From Pseudomonas_T sp032052615 (lineage in GTDB: Bacteria > Pseudomonadota > Gammaproteobacteria > Pseudomonadales > Pseudomonadaceae), in NCBI GenBank assembly GCA_032052615.1, contig DAMBWF010000004.1, positions 62,001 through 126,000 of the forward strand: DNA of 64,000 nucleotides. Reading direction: 5' to 3'. The notes beneath the pieces are model-generated. The model saw only the letters and a list, made by a program, of their open reading frames with translations, ran no database searches and was not told where the DNA came from. Of the stretch, positions 31,552 through 41,711 are shown in pieces; position 1 is the stretch's first letter; each line of letters begins with the position of its first letter. Both the position numbers and the translations under genes were made by a program.

Positions 31552-33003
31552 TCAGACCAGCGCTTCGCCCACGTGCAGCAGTTTCATGCTGTTGGTGCCG
31601 CCGATGGTGTGGTAGCTGTCGCCCTTGGTCAGGATCACCCAGTCGCCGGTTTCCACCAGGCCGCGCTTGAGCAGCTCGTTCACCGCCGCCTGGCTGACGC
31701 TTTCGCTGCGCGCCTCGGCCGGCTCGAACGGCACGGTGTAGACGCCCCGGAACATCGCCACTCGTGCCTGGGTCTCGCGGCTCGGGCAGAAGGCGTAGAT
31801 CGGCACCGCGGAGCGGATGCGCGACATGATCAGCGGGGTGAAGCCGCTCTCGGTGAGGGCGATGATGGCCTTGACGCCGGGGAAGTGGTTGGCGGTGAAC
31901 ATCGCCGCCAGGGCAATGCTTTCATCGCAGCGGCTGAAGGTGTGACCCAGGCGGTGGCTGGACTTCTGGCTGGTGGGCTGGCGCTCGGCGCCCAGGCACA
32001 CCCGCGCCATGGCCTTCACCGCTTCCACCGGGAAGGCGCCGGCGGCGCTTTCGGCGGAAAGCATCACCGCGTCGGTGTAGTCCAGCACGGCGTTGGCCAC
32101 GTCGGAGACTTCCGCGCGGGTCGGCATCGGGCTGGCGATCATGGATTCCATCATCTGGGTGGCGGTGATCACCACTTTGTTGTAGCGCCGGGCGTGCAGG
32201 ATGATCTTCTTCTGGATACCCACCAGCTCGGCGTCGCCGATTTCCACGCCGAGGTCGCCTCGGGCCACCATCACCGCGTCGCTGGCGCGGATCAGGCCGT
32301 CCAGCGCCTCGTCGTCGGCCACCGCCTCGGCTCGTTCGATCTTCGCCACCAGCCAGGCGGTGCCGCCGGCTTCGTCCCGCAGGCGACGGGCCAGGTCCAT
32401 GTCGGCCGCGTCCCGGGGGAAGGACACGGCCAGGTAGTCCAGCTCCATCTCGGCGGCCAGCTTGATGTCGGCCTTGTCCTTGGCGGTCAGGGCCGGGGCG
32501 GTCAGGCCGCCGCCGCGACGGTTGATGCCCTTGTTGTCCGACAGCGGTCCGCCGATCAGTACCACGCAATGCAATTCGTCGGCGGTGGTGGCCTCCACCC
32601 GCATCACCACCCGGCCGTCGTCCAGCAGCAGTTCGTCGCCGACGCCGCAGTCCTTCACCAGGTCCGGGTAGTCGATACCCACCACTTCGCGGGTGCCGGC
32701 GTCCCGGGGGTGGGTGACGGAGAAGCGGAAGTGGTCGCCCTCATGCAGTTCGATGCGCTTGTCGATGAACTTGGCGATGCGGATCTTCGGCCCTTGCAGG
32801 TCCCCCAACAGCGCCACGTAGCGGTCGTGCTTAGCGGCCAGTTCGCGCACCAGACGCGCCCGCGCCTTGTGTTCCTCGGGTGTGCCGTGGGAGAAGTTCA
32901 GGCGGGCGACGTCGATCCCGGCGAGGATCAGTTGCTCCAGAACTTCGGGCGAGTTGCTCGCCGGGCCGAGGGTGGCGACGATTTTGGTGCGGCGGAAGGT
33001 CAT
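31552..33003 (-). CDS. pykA: Pyruvate kinase
   Basis: Last step of glycolysis, phosphoenolpyruvate plus ADP to pyruvate plus ATP. The 483-residue protein has the family landmarks RRTKIVATLGPAS at the N terminus, LNFSHGTPEEH, the PK signature around AKIERAEAV and MVARGDLGVEIG, and ATQMMESMI. The length and start (MTFRRTKIVATLGPAS) match the PykA isozyme of pseudomonads. It is transcribed alone and convergent with the ferredoxin reductase, sharing the hairpin region at 31510-31538. Confidence 0.96.
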   Translation of the reverse strand: MTFRRTKIVATLGPASNSPEVLEQLILAGIDVARLNFSHGTPEEHKARARLVRELAAKHDRYVALLGDLQGPKIRIAKFIDKRIELHEGDHFRFSVTHPRDAGTREVVGIDYPDLVKDCGVGDELLLDDGRVVMRVEATTADELHCVVLIGGPLSDNKGINRRGGGLTAPALTAKDKADIKLAAEMELDYLAVSFPRDAADMDLARRLRDEAGGTAWLVAKIERAEAVADDEALDGLIRASDAVMVARGDLGVEIGDAELVGIQKKIILHARRYNKVVITATQMMESMIASPMPTRAEVSDVANAVLDYTDAVMLSAESAAGAFPVEAVKAMARVCLGAERQPTSQKSSHRLGHTFSRCDESIALAAMFTANHFPGVKAIIALTESGFTPLIMSRIRSAVPIYAFCPSRETQARVAMFRGVYTVPFEPAEARSESVSQAAVNELLKRGLVETGDWVILTKGDSYHTIGGTNSMKLLHVGEALV

Positions 33004-33181
33004 GGGGAGGGCTCCAGTATCAGGCAGACCCGGAGGCTACTACGGCGCGCCGTTGTAGTCATGGGCCGGCGCCACTACCTGGCCTCTCGGCAGCCGCCCC
33101 CGGCCGCGCGGCGGATGGCCCTGCGGTTTTTCCTGGCGCGGACGCTAAACTGGCACCCTTTCCCGGCGCGGAGGACCATCC

Positions 33182-33556
33182 ATGCGCATCCCGAGCATCC
33201 TGCTGCTGGCGCTGCTCGCCAGCGGCTGTACCCGCTGGACCCTCGATCATCACCTGAACGCCGCCTACCGCTCCTACAACCGTGGCAATTGCGAGCAGGC
33301 CCTGCTGGACCTTTCCCAGGCCGAGCGCCTGAGCCGTTCGCGGCCCGCGGTGCAGCCGGAAATCTCCCTGCTGCGCGGGCAATGCCTGGAGCGCCAGAAG
33401 CTCTACCTCGACGCGGCGCGCACCTACGATTTCATCGTCACCCGCTACCCCGCCAGCGAGTATGCTTACCGCGCCAAGGCCCGCCTGGACACCCTCGACC
33501 AGTTGGGACACCTGCACGGCTCGGCGCCCGCGATCAGCCACCCGGCGCCCCGTTGA
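33182..33556 (+). CDS. TPR-like lipoprotein
   Basis: A 124-residue protein with a lipoprotein signal sequence MRIPSILLLALLASGC (lipobox LASGC, Cys16). The rest is helical and reads as about two tetratricopeptide-like repeats: AYRSYNRGNCEQALLDLSQAERL and YLDAARTYDFIVTRYPASEYAYRAKARLDTL, the latter like the outer-membrane assembly lipoprotein family. Probably anchored to the outer membrane. TAAACT (33146-33151) is a possible -10. It is followed by the DUF4124 gene 28 bp later, likely one transcript. Function unknown. Confidence 0.8.
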   Translation: MRIPSILLLALLASGCTRWTLDHHLNAAYRSYNRGNCEQALLDLSQAERLSRSRPAVQPEISLLRGQCLERQKLYLDAARTYDFIVTRYPASEYAYRAKARLDTLDQLGHLHGSAPAISHPAPR

Positions 33557-33584
33557 GCCCGCCGGCGGAAGAGTGAAAAGAAGA

Positions 33585-34016
33585 ATGAGCGTGCGTTATC
33601 TGGTCTTGTTGTGCATCCTTTGCCTGTCGGCGCCGGCCGGCGCCGAGATTTACCGTTGGACCGACGCCCAGGGCCGCGTGCACTTCGGCGAACAGCCGGC
33701 CCCGGGCGCGACCCCGGTGCAGGTGAAGCCCCAGGTGGTGGAGCGCGACGCCGAGACCCGTGCCCGGGAGGAGCGCCTGGAGCGTTTCCGCGACGCCCGG
33801 CAGCAGGAAAAGGCCCAGGCCGAGCAGGCCGCCGCGGAACAACGACAGAAACGGGATCAGCTCTGTCGCCAGTTGCGTCAGCAACAGGCGAGCATCGCTA
33901 AGGACAGGCAGTACTTCAGCCAGGACGGCAACGGCGAAAGGCGTTACTACAGGAGCGACGAGATCGACGCCGCCCGGCGCGCGCTCGACGCTCGGATCGC
34001 CAGCCAGTGCGGCTAG
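33585..34016 (+). CDS. DUF4124-domain secreted protein
   Basis: A 143-residue protein with a signal peptide (LVLLCILCLSAPAGA) followed directly by the DUF4124 motif EIYRWTDAQGRVHFGEQPAPGA. A charged coiled coil rich in Arg, Glu and Gln follows (residues about 50-100), then RQYFSQDGNGERRYYRSDEIDAARR. Such proteins are common in Pseudomonas and have no settled role. The ATG at 33585 was chosen; GTG at 33573 would add four residues. It is probably co-transcribed with the preceding lipoprotein. Confidence 0.82.
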   Translation: MSVRYLVLLCILCLSAPAGAEIYRWTDAQGRVHFGEQPAPGATPVQVKPQVVERDAETRAREERLERFRDARQQEKAQAEQAAAEQRQKRDQLCRQLRQQQASIAKDRQYFSQDGNGERRYYRSDEIDAARRALDARIASQCG

Positions 34017-34076
34017 CGGTCAGTCCGAGGCAGTAGTGTGGCCATACTGAATGGCCGTCCATAGCGATCAGCCACC

Positions 34077-34436
34077 ATGTCCACGCAACGTCGTATCGAC
34101 CGTCACCAATTGCCCTACTACCTCAAGGTCTTCAACCGCGTCACCGACAAGCCCATGGGCTATATCGGCAACCTGTCCCTGGATGGGCTGATGCTGGTCA
34201 GCCAGTTACCCATGCTGGTGGGCGGGTGTTTCGATATGCGCCTAAAGATTCCCGGCCAGGATTCCCAGGTGCATCACATCGACCTCTGCGCCACCTGCCA
34301 GTGGTGCCAGGAAGACGTCACCCCAGGGCATTACGATTCCGGCTTCGCCCTGCTGGCCTCGCCAGCGGGCTACATCGAAATGATCGAAGCGCTGCGCTAC
34401 TACTTCAGTTTTCGCGCGCTGGCCGCGTCCGCCTGA
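34077..34436 (+). CDS. PilZ-domain protein
   Basis: This 119-residue protein is a single PilZ domain. The cyclic di-GMP-binding residues are present: RRIDR at residues 5-9 (RxxxR) and NLSLDG (the D/NxSxxG motif) near 32-37. It would act as a small effector responding to cyclic di-GMP. A diguanylate cyclase gene lies 4 kb upstream in the same conserved block, but co-regulation is not shown by the sequence. It is 60 bp after the DUF4124 gene. Confidence 0.87.
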   Translation: MSTQRRIDRHQLPYYLKVFNRVTDKPMGYIGNLSLDGLMLVSQLPMLVGGCFDMRLKIPGQDSQVHHIDLCATCQWCQEDVTPGHYDSGFALLASPAGYIEMIEALRYYFSFRALAASA

Positions 34437-34562
34437 GACCCACCATTTTCCCGCGCAGGGATGCGTCGCGCGCCTCGCCCCGAGGCTTGCGCGGTCGTGG
34501 CCGGGCGCTCGCGGGAGTAAGGAACGCGGTCGTCGCCCGGGAAGGGCCGACGGCACGTCGGG

Positions 34563-35890
34563 TCAGAGCACGCCGGCCTTCTTCCAGGCCAGGTAGCGTC
34601 CCACCAGTTCGGGGCCGAGCTCGCCGGGGCGCGCATCCAGGACCGGGACGCCATGGGCCGCGAGGCGTTCGTGGAGCCCGGCGCGGGCGTTCAGGTAGTC
34701 CACCGTGCCGCAATAGGCGAGGGCCTGCTGGTAGCCGCGCACCGGTTCGTGGCGCAGGTGGTCGAGCACATCTTCCCGCAGACTGGCCACCAACACCCGG
34801 TGCTGGCGGGTCAGCCGCTTGATCGAACCGAGCAGTTCCTCGTCGTCTTCGTCCCGCAGGTTGGTCACCAGTACCACCAGGGCGCGCCGCCGTTGGTGGC
34901 CGAGCACGCGCTGGATGGCCGCGGCGAAATCCGCCGGGCGGCGGGTGCTTTCCAAGTCATAGACAGTATTCAACAGGACGTTGAGCTGGGCGGTGCCCTT
35001 CACCGGGGCCAGGTAGCGGTCGCGCTCGCTGGCGAAGGTGGAGAGGCCCACCGCGTCGCCCTGGCGTAGCGCCACGTAGCTGAGCAACAGGCAGGCGTTG
35101 AGGGCGTGATCGAAGTGGGCCAGTTCGCCGTCGTGGCTGCGCATGCGACGGCCGCAGTCCAGCAGGAAGACGATCTGCTGGTTGCGCTCGTCCTGGTATT
35201 CCCGGGTGATCGGGGTGCGCTTGCGGGCGGTGGCCTTCCAATCGATCTGCCGCAGGGTGTCGCCGTCGCGGAATTCCCGTAACTGGTGGAATTCCAGGCC
35301 GAGGCCGCGACGCGGACGCTGGCGGATGCCGTTCTGGCTCAGCCAGTCGTCCACCGCCATCAGATGACCGCCGTACAGCCGGGCGAAGTCGGGGTAGACC
35401 CGGGTCTCCCCGGCAACCTCGGCGAAGCGCCGCCCGCTCCACAGGCCCAGGGGGCTCGGCAGTTCCAGCTCGCAGCGAGGGAAGACGAAGTGGCCCCGGC
35501 GCAGCGGGCGCACCCGGTAGCCAAAGACGGTGGTCTCGCCCGGGCGCCACTCGACCCATTGGGGCAGGTTCTCCACCTCCATGTCCGCCGGCACGTGGTC
35601 GATCGCTTCGAGTCGCCCGGCGCGGCCCAGGCGGTGATGCAGGGTCAGGCGCACCTCGCTCCAGCGGCCCAGGGGCAGGTGGCCCGGCAACTGCCGCTCC
35701 ACCCGGGGCGTCGGCAGGCGCCGCAGGGCCCAGGCGTCCGCCAGGGCAAGGGCCGCCAGCGCCAGCAGCGCGCCCCACCAGGCCTGGATGAGGATCGCCG
35801 GCACGGCGATGTCCAAGGCTGACAGCGTGCCTGGCGGCAAGGCCAGCGCGGCCAGGATCGCGAGGGCGGCGAGCAAGGCGCGAGACGGTC

Positions 35891-35894
<4 letters not shown>
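34563..35894 (-). CDS. DUF58 (vWA-like) protein, last gene of MoxR operon
   Basis: The 443-residue protein has two N-terminal membrane helices (about 5-55) and then a DUF58 region. The family block GLGLEFHQLREFRDGDTLRQIDWKATARKRTPITREYQDERNQQIVFLLDCGRRM is complete; it leads into a von Willebrand A-like fold whose metal site would start DCGRRMRS. DUF58 proteins work with MoxR AAA+ ATPases, probably in complex assembly or metal insertion. The ATG at 35894 overlaps the MoxR stop as ATGA. The frame continuing upstream is only a shadow over the MoxR gene. Confidence 0.88.
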
Positions 35895-36990
<1,096 letters not shown>

Positions 36991-36994
<4 letters not shown>

Positions 36995-38358
36995 AGGGCA
37001 TTCCTGAGGCTTTGCAGGTGGGCGACCTGCCGGGTGAAGTCGGCGGCGGACAGGCGCTGCTTGGGCAACGGCCGCATGGCCTGGCTGATGGTCCGGCTGG
37101 GCAGGCGGGTCAGGCGTCCCAGCACCTGCCACTGCTCGGCCACCGGAAGTCGTTCGAAACCGGGATGGCGCCGCCGCGCGCGGCGCTGGATGTCCCGCTG
37201 CAAGCCGCCCAGCAGCGCCTGCTGGCCGCTGCGCCGGAGCAGGAAGTCGGCGCTGGCGCGGATATGCTCCTGCAGTTGCCGGCGGGCGAGGGGCGCGGGG
37301 GCGACGATCGGCCCCTGGCGGCGGCCGACGCGCCACAGCAGCGCCGCGGCCAGCATGGCCAGGGCGGCCAGGGCCTCGGGGAAGTGACGCAGGAGGAGGC
37401 TGAACAGGTCGTCGCGGTCGGTGCGGTAGAGCAGGGTGACCTCGCTGTCCTGGCTCAGATACCAGAGCAGCCAGGCGTTGTCGTATTCGCCGATCCGCTC
37501 GTTGTCCCAGATCCACGGGTCGCTCAGCACCGTGATCAACCCCTCGCCGTGGTAGAGCTGCAGCATATGGGTGGCGGCGGCGCTGTTGGCCCAGGCATGG
37601 GCGCGGTTCTCGCTGTCGTACAGGTGGTAGTCGGTATCGAAGGAGAAATAGGCCGGTTGCTCCTCGTTCTCCAGGTACAGCTTGGTCAACTGGGGGAAGG
37701 GGTCCAGCGCGTGCTCGTCGTCTGAGTTGCCGGTCGCCGGGACGCCGGTCGCCGGGACGCCGGTCGCCGGGGTTCCGGTCACCGGGGAGTCGGCCTTCGA
37801 GGCATCGGCCTCGGGGGGGGCGCCCGCGTCGCGCTCCTCCGGATCGGCCGCCTCTTCGTGGGCTGCCTCCTCGTTGGCCGACTCTTCGTCGGTCGCCTCA
37901 TCGTCGCGGGGTTCCCCGGCGTCATCCTCGTCCAGGTCCTCGCTGAGGTACTGCTGGATACCCAGACGGTCCAGCAGCGGGTCGTCGCTACGGCCGGTTT
38001 CTTCGTCGTACAGGCGCTCGGCCACGAACAGCAGGTGGCCGCCCTTGGCCGCCCATTCCAGCAAGCGCTCGGCCTGGGGTGGGGTCATGCGGCTGCGTTC
38101 GCCGAGCAGCAGCAGGGTCTGGCCAGGGCCCGGCAGGCGCGCGATGGCGTCGACGTTATCGGCGCGGCGCACGGTCACCCCGCGCTGGGTCAGGAAGCGT
38201 TCGGCGGCCAGGTAAGGGTCCGCTACCGCCTCGGGCGCCGGGCCATGGTCGATGGTGGTCGTGTACGGGTGCAACCGGTCCAGCAGGCGCGCGGCCAGCA
38301 GCCCGACGACCAGGACCAGCAGCGCGACGCTGGCGAAGACGGGTAGGCGGCGGCTCAT
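36991..38358 (-). CDS. DUF4350-domain membrane protein
   Basis: A 455-residue protein with an N-terminal anchor (PVFASVALLVLVVGLLAARLL), a DUF4350 GATase-like region (YLAAERFLTQRGVTVRRADN, QTLLLLGERSRMTPPQAERLLEWAAKGGHLLFVAERL) and a second helix near 315-335 (FPEALAALAMLAAALLWRVG). Between them lies an acidic, low-complexity insert (about 125-205) with DEESANEEAAHEEAADPEE and then a five-residue repeat VPATG encoded by a 15-bp tandem repeat. The insert is likely a disordered periplasmic or cytoplasmic loop. Both ends overlap neighbours as ATGA. Confidence 0.8.
37729..37788. repeat. 15-bp tandem repeat in the DUF4350 gene
   Basis: Four units of 15 bp, GCCGGTCGCCGGGAC at 37729-37743 and 37744-37758 exactly, then two diverged ones (37759-37773, 37774-37788). 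On the coding (minus) strand they encode PVTGT-PATGV-PATGV-PATGN type repeats in the acidic loop. Confidence 0.85.
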
Positions 38359-39944
38359 GCCTTGCCTCCCCGGTCCGCCAGCTCGCGCCAGCCCGCGCAC
38401 AGGCCGGCCCAGGCGTCCTCGGGCGGCGCTTGGTGGCCATAGGCGAGGTTCTGCCAGTGATGGGTGAGGGCGATGGCGAAGGCGTCCAGTCCGGCATCGC
38501 CCAGGCCACGCTGAAGGGCCAGTACCTCGCCCTCGGTGTGGGATGCTTTCAGGGGAAGCTGGAAGCCGTGCAGCAGGCGGCTGAGGAGGGCCCGGTAGAG
38601 CAGGCCCAGGGCAGCCCGGGGTTGCGTCGGCCAGAGCCGCTCGACTTCCGCCGCCACATCTTCCGGCAGGCTTTCCGGCGCCACTTCCAGGCCGAACAGG
38701 TGGGCCGGGGGTGGGGCCGCGCGGCGCGGCCATGGTCGTCCCAGGCGCCCGGCGAAAGCGAACCACCAGTCCCGGTAGCGCCACAGCAGCAACGCCAGCA
38801 GGCCAAGCAGGGTGGCCCAGAGCAGGACTTTCAAGACCACCGCCAAGCCCTCCAGGTGCTTGCCGAACTGGATCAGCTTGGCCAGGGCGTCGAGGAAGCC
38901 GCCCGTGTCGGAGTCCTCCTTGGCTTCGTCCGCTTTTTCGTCCCCCAGACGCCAGCGGGTGACCGTTTCCGAGTTGCGGAACGGGGGCGCGGCGAGGATG
39001 CCGCCGATGGCCTGACGGGATGCCTCGCTGGTCAGCGCCTGGTGGGTCAGGCGCTGACGCTCCGGTTGCAGCGCGTCGGCGGGCAGCGGGCAACTGGCGG
39101 CCTCGTCGGCCTCGTCGGCCGCCAGGGCCGGCTGGGGCCCCTGGGCCAGCAGCAGGCAGGCGCCGAGCAGCAACGCATAGGCCGCGCCGCCCAGGCGTTG
39201 GCGCAGACGACGGAACACCAGCTCGATGTCCCAGGCTTCCAGGTGCGTGCGCCGGTTCAGGTAGAGGGTGAAACCGCAGGCGACGTACACCGGCTCCCAG
39301 ACGATCAGCAGCAGCGCATAAAGGGCGTTGGACAGGTGTTCCACCCACAGCCAGCGCTGCTCGTCGCTGGCCAGGTCGATGAGCTTCTGCCAGTCCATGT
39401 CCACCTTGATCTGCTGCGGCAGCAACAGGAAAAGCAGGGCGGTGAGACCCGTCCAGAGCGCCCACTCCAGGTGAACGCCAACGAGGGTCAGCAGGCTGGC
39501 CGCGCGGTTCTCGCTGAAGCCGAGCACGATCAGGCGACGCCTGCGCTCGGCGCCGGCGAGTCCTTCCAGTTGCATCACCGGCAGGTCGAAGCTGCGGGTC
39601 AGGCTCAAGCGACGCCAGGTCAGGCTGGCCAGCCATTGCGGCCGGGCCAGGCGCGGCAACGCCCGCAGCGCCTCCTTCAACCGGGGGGTATCACCGAACA
39701 GGGCGCGGGACAGGATGTACAGCGGCAGCCGATCGAAGATCGGCTTGAGCAGCCAGAAGCAGAACAGTGCCCAGGCGGGATGGCTCCACAGCAGCAGAGT
39801 GAGCAAGGCGAACACCGGCAGGGTCGCCGCCGCCCAACTGGCGGTCAGCAGGCCGGCGTGGCGTCGAGCCAGCAAGACCCCGAGGTCCATGGCTTCCCAG
39901 GCATTGCGCGGCCGGATGGCCACGCTAGCGTCAGTCAGGCGCAT
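38355..39944 (-). CDS. DUF4129-domain membrane protein
   Basis: A 529-residue protein with several hydrophobic segments: about 35-60, 145-200 and 205-225, then AYALLLGACLLLAQG (about 255-275) and a single helix near 365-385 (VLKVLLWATLLGLLALLLW) followed by a cytoplasmic DUF4129 domain. That domain carries PRAALGLLYRALLSRLLHGFQLPLKASHTEGEVL, its usual core. In related clusters such proteins accompany MoxR, DUF58 and transglutaminase-like proteins. It overlaps the SpoIIM-like gene by 14 bp and the DUF4350 gene by 4 bp. Confidence 0.83.
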   Translation of the reverse strand: MRLTDASVAIRPRNAWEAMDLGVLLARRHAGLLTASWAAATLPVFALLTLLLWSHPAWALFCFWLLKPIFDRLPLYILSRALFGDTPRLKEALRALPRLARPQWLASLTWRRLSLTRSFDLPVMQLEGLAGAERRRRLIVLGFSENRAASLLTLVGVHLEWALWTGLTALLFLLLPQQIKVDMDWQKLIDLASDEQRWLWVEHLSNALYALLLIVWEPVYVACGFTLYLNRRTHLEAWDIELVFRRLRQRLGGAAYALLLGACLLLAQGPQPALAADEADEAASCPLPADALQPERQRLTHQALTSEASRQAIGGILAAPPFRNSETVTRWRLGDEKADEAKEDSDTGGFLDALAKLIQFGKHLEGLAVVLKVLLWATLLGLLALLLWRYRDWWFAFAGRLGRPWPRRAAPPPAHLFGLEVAPESLPEDVAAEVERLWPTQPRAALGLLYRALLSRLLHGFQLPLKASHTEGEVLALQRGLGDAGLDAFAIALTHHWQNLAYGHQAPPEDAWAGLCAGWRELADRGGKA

Positions 39945-40911
39945 GGCGAGTCCGCCCCACCCGGAGGAAGTAGACGGCCACCAGCAGCCACAGGCCGGCC
40001 CCCACGCCGTATTTGATGCCGGGGCGGGCGAGGGGCATGGAGGACCAATAGGCCTCGACGAAGGCGGCGATCAACAGCATGACGATCACCCCGGCGACCA
40101 GCTTGACGCTCTCGGCGGCGGCCCGGCGCAACGCCTCGGTGCGAGGCAGGCGGCCCGGCGCCAGCAGGGCCCCGCCCAGTTGCAGCCCGGCGGCGCCGGC
40201 GAAGGTGATGGCGGTCAGCTCGAAGGCGCCATGTCCCACCACGAAGGACCAGAAGGTCTCGGTATAGCCGATTTCGCTCAGGTGACCGGCCACCGCCCCA
40301 ATGGTGAGGCCGTTGAACAGTAGAAAGAACAGACTGCCGAGACCGAACAACAGGCCGCCCGCGAAGGTTTGGAAGGCGATGCCGATGTTGTTCATGATGT
40401 AGTGGCCGAACATCATCCAGTCGTCGCCCGAGCCGCGCTCGTGCAGCGGGCCGATGCGGCGGGCGTCCGGGTCGTACATGGCTTCCATCGACGCGACCTG
40501 GGCCGGGTCCATCACGCTGTAGACCAGGTCGGGAAAGGCATACACCAGTCCACCCATCAGCAGCAGGCTGCCGTAGAACAGCAGGCTGGCCAGGGCCACG
40601 CTACGCCAGTGGGCGCGCACCAGGCGCGGGAAACCGGCCAGCAGGAACCCCAGCAGGTCGGCGCCCAGGTGGCCGCGATGGCGATAGAACTGCTGGTGCC
40701 CGCGCATCGCCAGGCGTTGCAGGCGGTCCACCACGTAGCGGCTGTAGCCCCGGGCTTCGGCCAGGGCCACGTGCTGGCAGATCCGCCGGTAGTCGGCGGC
40801 GAAGCGCGCGCTCGCCTGGGCCTCGGCCTTGCCACGCTCCAGGGCGTCGAGCTGCCCGGCGAAAGCGTCCCAGGTCTGTTGGTAGCGGGCTTCGAACTGA
40901 CGCTGCTTCAT
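39931..40911 (-). CDS. Stage II sporulation protein M-like membrane protein
   Basis: This 326-residue integral membrane protein has a charged N-terminal 100 residues (RQFEARYQQTWDAF, helical) and five or six hydrophobic helices. Conserved SpoIIM/UPF0699 blocks are visible: GHYIMNNIGIAFQTFAGGLLFGLG, LLFNGLTIGAVAGHL and FVVGHGAFELTAITFAGAAGLQLG. In Gram-negative bacteria the family has nothing to do with spores; it regularly sits next to RDD and MoxR genes, as here. The start at 40911 overlaps the RDD stop (ATGA). Confidence 0.87.
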   Translation of the reverse strand: MKQRQFEARYQQTWDAFAGQLDALERGKAEAQASARFAADYRRICQHVALAEARGYSRYVVDRLQRLAMRGHQQFYRHRGHLGADLLGFLLAGFPRLVRAHWRSVALASLLFYGSLLLMGGLVYAFPDLVYSVMDPAQVASMEAMYDPDARRIGPLHERGSGDDWMMFGHYIMNNIGIAFQTFAGGLLFGLGSLFFLLFNGLTIGAVAGHLSEIGYTETFWSFVVGHGAFELTAITFAGAAGLQLGGALLAPGRLPRTEALRRAAAESVKLVAGVIVMLLIAAFVEAYWSSMPLARPGIKYGVGAGLWLLVAVYFLRVGRTRHAPD

Positions 40912-41639
40912 ACGGGGTCCACCAGACCGCGGGCGATTCCGTGCAGATGGGCTTCCGCTTGGTCCGCCGGCACGCCCAGATGGTCGGCGAGCAGGGCCGC
41001 CAGCTCCGCGCGGCGCGCGCCCGACAGGCTGGCCTGGCGCTCGGCGAAGCCGAGGAGGGCGTTCTGTTCCTCCCGGCTCAGCGGGAACGGCGCGCGTCGG
41101 GACGGGACCTCCGGCAGGGCCGGGGCGGCGGGCTCCTCGTCGCGATAGACCACCAGGGTGCCGGCGGCCAGGTCGCCCAGGCGCTTGAAGCGCGCGTTGG
41201 CCAGGCAACTGAGGATGCCCAGGGTGTAGCCGAACGGCAGCATGTCCACCACGCGCAGCAGGTTGCGCACCAGCGAGGCGGACCAGCCCACCGGCGTACC
41301 GTCATCGTGGACCACCCGCAGGCCCATGGCCCGCTTGCCGGGGGATCGGCCTTGGGCGAGGACCTCGAACAGCACCATGTACCACCAGGTTAGGAGGAAG
41401 GTGAGGATCAGTCCCAGCCCGAGTCCCAGGCGACCCAGCCCGAGCAGCGCGAAGAACAGCACCAGGGCCAGCCCGCCGCGTATCAGCAAGTCGATGGCGT
41501 AGGCAAGGCTGCGTGGCAGCAGCCCCGCTGGACGCAGGACGAGGTCGATCCCCTCCGGCGTTTCCACCGGGTAGCGGGTGTCCAGACGGTCGTCTCGCCC
41601 GGCGGGCGCCGGGCGAACGGGGGTGGGAATCGAGGGCAT
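40908..41639 (-). CDS. RDD-family membrane protein, first gene of the operon
   Basis: A 243-residue protein with RDD-domain features: RYPVETPEGIDLVLRPAGLLPRSLAYAIDLLIRG (with the Arg and Asp-Asp-like positions), hydrophobic helices at about 45-90, then GRSPGKRAMGLRVVHDDGTPVGW and NLLRVVDMLPFGYTLGIL. The C-terminal 80 residues are soluble and helical. RDD proteins may be transporters or membrane scaffolds. It opens a six-gene minus-strand run in which every junction overlaps, so the genes are surely one operon; the promoter should lie in 41640-41711. Confidence 0.88.
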   Translation of the reverse strand: MPSIPTPVRPAPAGRDDRLDTRYPVETPEGIDLVLRPAGLLPRSLAYAIDLLIRGGLALVLFFALLGLGRLGLGLGLILTFLLTWWYMVLFEVLAQGRSPGKRAMGLRVVHDDGTPVGWSASLVRNLLRVVDMLPFGYTLGILSCLANARFKRLGDLAAGTLVVYRDEEPAAPALPEVPSRRAPFPLSREEQNALLGFAERQASLSGARRAELAALLADHLGVPADQAEAHLHGIARGLVDPV

Positions 41640-41711
41640 TCGGCGGGTCGCTGGGCGTGAGGCCCGATGCTAGCGAGCACCGGGCGCGGAGGCAACCGGA
41701 GCGGCGGGACC

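Noticed and set aside
31471..33576. 701-codon plus-strand open frame across pykA
   Set aside because: Antisense shadow of pykA, with no protein-like domain.
38079..40016. 645-codon plus-strand open frame across the DUF4350 and DUF4129 genes
   Set aside because: Opposite strand of the tightly coupled operon and low-complexity translation.
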